Positions 57,811 through 64,000 of a stretch of 64,000 bases of DNA are shown in pieces. Position numbers and translations under genes: made by a program. The notes below the pieces were generated by a model. That model saw nothing but the letters and a program-made list of their open reading frames with translations. It had not been told where the DNA came from and searched no databases. Numbering within the stretch: the first letter of the stretch is position 1; every line of letters starts with the position of its first letter. Source of the DNA: Oikopleura dioica (Eukaryota; Chordata; Appendicularia; Copelata; Oikopleuridae); contig OU015567.1 of NCBI GenBank assembly GCA_907165135.1, positions 13,893,001 to 13,957,000 of the forward strand, read 5' to 3'.

Positions 57811-59442
57811 CTAAAGAAGCATTTTATATCTAACTTGAAAGCTCCTGAACTTTTTGTTGAGCCAAGAACAATACGGAACAAACCAGTGAAGAAATGGGTT
57901 ATGAAGTAAAAGATGATCTTCGGGTAAACTCATGCGTTCAACAGAAACTGTCGGATCGAGAACATATCGACCATTTTTGTGGTAAGTTATTTTGGTGACA
58001 AGTTCTGAAGAAGCGCCTTCTTCCAACAAGGATTGATGGAGATCAAAACAAATTAAAGAAGCTTCGCTTTCGGCTTTACAAGTGCTTGGATCATCGGGAT
58101 TAACTGACGTCGTTGTTCTGCCAAACTTGAGAATAACTCTGTCTGGGTAGTGGATGAACTTGTGGCTGGTTAGCTTGACGTTACGAACAGAAGCACCGAA
58201 GTATTGCGAGTTTATGTCGAGTATTTTCTTTCCAGCTGTAAACAAATACTCATCGTCGACATATTTTATGTCCTGCGACATAAGACCTACAAAAGAGGCG
58301 GATAACATGAGGAAAAACAACAGCAAACTACCTAAGTCCGCATCGTTTTTCTGGTATAAGGCGAAACGCAGCGCTAATGACTCGATCGCTTTTCTCTTCG
58401 CTATCGTTCTTGCTTGCAAAAGTCTACCTTCAGTAAGCCCCGTTTCACTACTTTCATCATGATTCCACCAGGGCGTGTCGTACTCGCTCAATTCAATCGC
58501 AAGCTGGCTCTGAAGATCCTTCTCGAAGTCTTCTGCGTAATTAACCTCATTTCGAATGCCAGAAAAAAGTATGATCCAGAAGACGGAACAAACAAAAATC
58601 TGGATCAAGGCGCGGGGAAACTCGTAAAACACGTAAAACGGGTCGCCTTTCTTGACGTTTGTCCAAACGGGGTTGTTTTGGACGGTGTCCATTTCGGGGA
58701 CAATGTATTTGTCGACAACAGCCGACAAGTTCACAAGTTTAACCTTCATTCCTGAAGCTTTGAATGAACACCAAATACGGGTTAAACAAAAGCTAACCTT
58801 CAATAGGGCTAAACAGCGTTTTTTCGCCACTTGAATTGAGCCCGACATGTTTTTCTTCGAGCAAAACCCAGCAATTATCATACAATCGGATGAGATCATG
58901 AAGGGCGATTTTCTCTTGACCTTTCGCGAACATATCTGTGAAAACGCGCTGCTCTCGTTTTGTCAGCTGATTGTGAAAGATCGTCCCTGGTCGGAAAAGA
59001 TACGAGTAGCATCGTTTCAGGAACTGTATTCGATTCCAGTAACCGAAAGTCAGCCTCATTTCTACGACTTTGACTCCGACAGCCAACGCATTCAGATTAT
59101 CAACATTACCTCGTGTATCCAAGCGCTGAAATGCTTATTTTTTAGTCTAAGAGGCACTTGGAGTCAGTTTACTTTGAGGACGGACCCTTTCTGGGCGATT
59201 TTTCTAAGATCGTTTGCTGTGAGCTTATTTCCCATTTCAATCACTCTAGCGTCTGTTTTTCTCCCCGTAGCAGTTTCAATCTTGTCCTTCATTTTTTCTG
59301 TGAATTCGAAGACCTTCTCCGTGGATCCAGTGAGCTTATTTGGCATACATTCGAAGCGAAAGGCATCTTGGAACGGAATCAAACGATCATAGAGGAACTT
59401 GTCCATCATTCGAGGGAGAAACTTTCCCCTGAGCCGATACAT
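57811..59442 (-). CDS. Unknown protein with one central membrane helix
   Basis: The ATG at 59442 follows TTTCAG by three nt. N-terminal part: MYRLRGKFLPRMMDKFLYDR, KVFEFTEKMKDKIETATGRK, then after a short intron RLDTRGNVDNLNALAVGVKV and REQRVFTDMFAKGQEKIALH. An intron in phase 1 leads to MKVKLVNLSAVVDKYIVPEM, a hydrophobic helix ALIQIFVCSVFWIILFSGI (about 58590), ESLALRFALYQKNDADLG, a 45-nt intron without in-frame stop (about 58288-58332), and DEYLFTAGKKILDINSQYFG to LLLHNPFLHWFVPYCSWLNK. Ends at 57811. About 520 residues. No family recognised; the basic N-terminus would fit a mitochondrial protein, but this is a guess. Confidence 0.6.
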
Positions 59443-59539
59443 CGTCTGAAATAACGAAGGGCAATGAAGGGGTTTTGTACATTAGTGGATAACTGGAGCT
59501 GATAACTGGATATCTGTATTTTTGGACTACAGTCAGGCC

Positions 59540-60660
59540 CTAGCCGGAGCGACAGCCGAAGTGATACGGATGAAAAGTGACAAAGTCTCTCCAAGTCGGC
59601 GGATAGCCTTCCACAAGATGACGTCGACAGCGCATACAATTCGCGTGAAACAACGTTTTGTAAGACCTAAAACAAAGAATGTAGATATTTCGCAATAAGA
59701 AGCAGCATTTACTTGAGCCAAAGCAGGAACTTGCGAAATGATTCTTCGTCGGTAAGTGAACTGAAGGAATAGAAGATCAAGGACGCCTGAGCGTGTTGGT
59801 CTATGAGTTTCATGGTGTCGAGGGCTGTCTCGACGGTGACGTCAACTTCATCGATGCTCTCGTCCTCGTAGATGCCCTTGATGATGACGCGCTCAATATG
59901 AATGTGGCGCAAGATGATGTGGCAGTTGAGCGTTCGGCGAACTGTGATTGACATGAGGCGTGTGTTGCCGAACATTTCGCGCACTTGGATTTTGAGATCC
60001 TGGCCTATATTCGGAATGTGAAGAAGCTGGGCGAGATGTTGCTTGAAGGCTTGGGGGTTTTCGATCACCACCCGCGGTGGGCGAGTGCGTTTCATCCCCC
60101 CGCCAGGCTGAAGAACGCGATTCGTCGTCGACCGTTTTCGGGAATTCAGTTTCGTGTATGTTTCCAGGAGTCTATGGAAATCTAAAAACTGGTTAAACTT
60201 GAGAAACGACCGTCCATTTGACCTTTGAACGCGTTGAACTGCTGAAATACTGGCGCATACTCGAGAGCCATCTTGTTTGTGGCTTCACTATCGTCCAACA
60301 TCAATGCCCCCAGCGGGCCTAAGGGTTGTACAGCCGTTGGAAATCTGTCCTTTGGAATCTTTTGAACTTTGTTGAGAAGAGCAGTGAAGTTTTCACCCAA
60401 TGAGTCCAGCTTCTCTTGTACCGTCGCAATGAATTTTTCCTGGTTGACCTGTTCCCCTTCTTTCACCAAACTCCCTTCACTCTAGAATCCATTTTTATCC
60501 TCGATTACCCACACTGTGACAACGGTCTTACCAAAGTACCAAACAACGAGTCTGCTGAGTGCCTCAAAAGCTGAATTTTCTGGAGACTTTCCATCAGCGG
60601 CGACACTAGCTCCTCTAACTCCTGTTTCAACCTCGAGTGCACCTGTACAACATTCGCCAT
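59540..60660 (-). CDS. MED27-like: MED27-like Mediator subunit, second paralogue
   Basis: ATG 60660 is one nt after CTAG. MANVVQVHSRLKQELEELVS and RHSADSLFGTLVR match the N-terminal helical region of MED27. The middle is VKEGEQVNQEKFIATVQEKL, then MKRTRPPRVVIENPQAF, and the C-terminal domain CHIILRHIHIERVIIKGIYE, DQHAQASLIFYSF, FRKFLLWLK. After a short intron comes SYKTLFHANCMRCRRHLVEG followed by YPPTWRDFVTFHPYHFGC, the C-x2-C...H-x2-H-x3-C zinc-binding end of MED27. Stop 59540-59542. It lies 141 bp downstream of the other MED27 gene on the same strand, so it is a tandem duplicate, now strongly diverged. Confidence 0.85.
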
Positions 60661-60801
60661 TCTAGTCAATAAAAATGATGAGAAAAATTTCAGAAGAGAG
60701 AACGAGCGGTGTTGGTCCATGTCACCAGAATTGTCAATGTTGTATGAATATTTTTTCGAAAGGGAGAAGCTTTTTGAAACATGTGAAGAGAAACATGAGG
60801 A

Positions 60802-63949
<3,148 letters not shown>

Positions 63950-64000
63950 TCTTATTTGGTCATATATTGAAAAACAGATCGTTTTTTTATGTTTTTATTC

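Overview
This is animal nuclear DNA: spliced genes with very short introns (many 42-60 nt), tight packing on both strands, and clear metazoan orthologues (muscle-type actin, ETF-QO, ZPR1, SF3A2, RAD23, centrin, MED27, NDUFA10, TMEM26- and TMEM198-like proteins). At least six genes have a splice-acceptor-like PyAG within 1-4 nt of the start codon, as expected for spliced-leader trans-splicing. Compactness, tiny introns and trans-splicing together point to a larvacean tunicate, most likely Oikopleura (inference; no database search was possible).

Layout. 1-2.6 kb: three related minus-strand genes with a degenerate J-domain-like motif. 3-4.1 kb: a TMEM26-like membrane protein. 4.5-6.6 kb: non-autonomous DNA transposons, including a TTAA-flanked element with a ~295-bp-arm palindrome. 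7-17.7 kb: a serine beta-lactamase-like (PF00144 type) gene whose 3' half is present three times in tandem. A 2.9-kb hAT-like element carrying a 56-bp satellite sits exactly at the copy 1/2 junction, and a second hAT-like element splits copy 3. 17.9-21.6 kb: a novel small gene (+) and a divergent kinase-like gene (-). 22.2-25.6 kb: a trypsin-CUB-CUB protease (ovochymase-like). 25.6-27.8 kb: no recognisable gene.

27.8-64 kb is a gene-dense housekeeping region. Plus strand: a small hypothetical gene, a single-pass membrane protein, and a CUB membrane protein nested in the antisense intron of an ARGLU1-like gene. Minus strand, in transcription order from the right edge: MED27 (with a complete muscle-type actin gene inside one of its introns), a second MED27 paralogue, an unknown membrane protein, two ankyrin proteins, NDUFA10, a DDX43-like KH/DEAD helicase with a GW-rich insert, a centrin, RAD23, ZPR1, SF3A2, a PABIR/FAM122-like protein, ARGLU1, ETF-QO, TMEM198-like and a small membrane protein. 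Many neighbours are 65-155 bp apart and codirectional, so some may be operonic, although most gaps are longer than typical larvacean operon spacers.

No RNA genes or CRISPR arrays were recognised. Exon boundaries were worked out by eye from GT/AG sites and reading phase; gene ends given are CDS limits unless stated.
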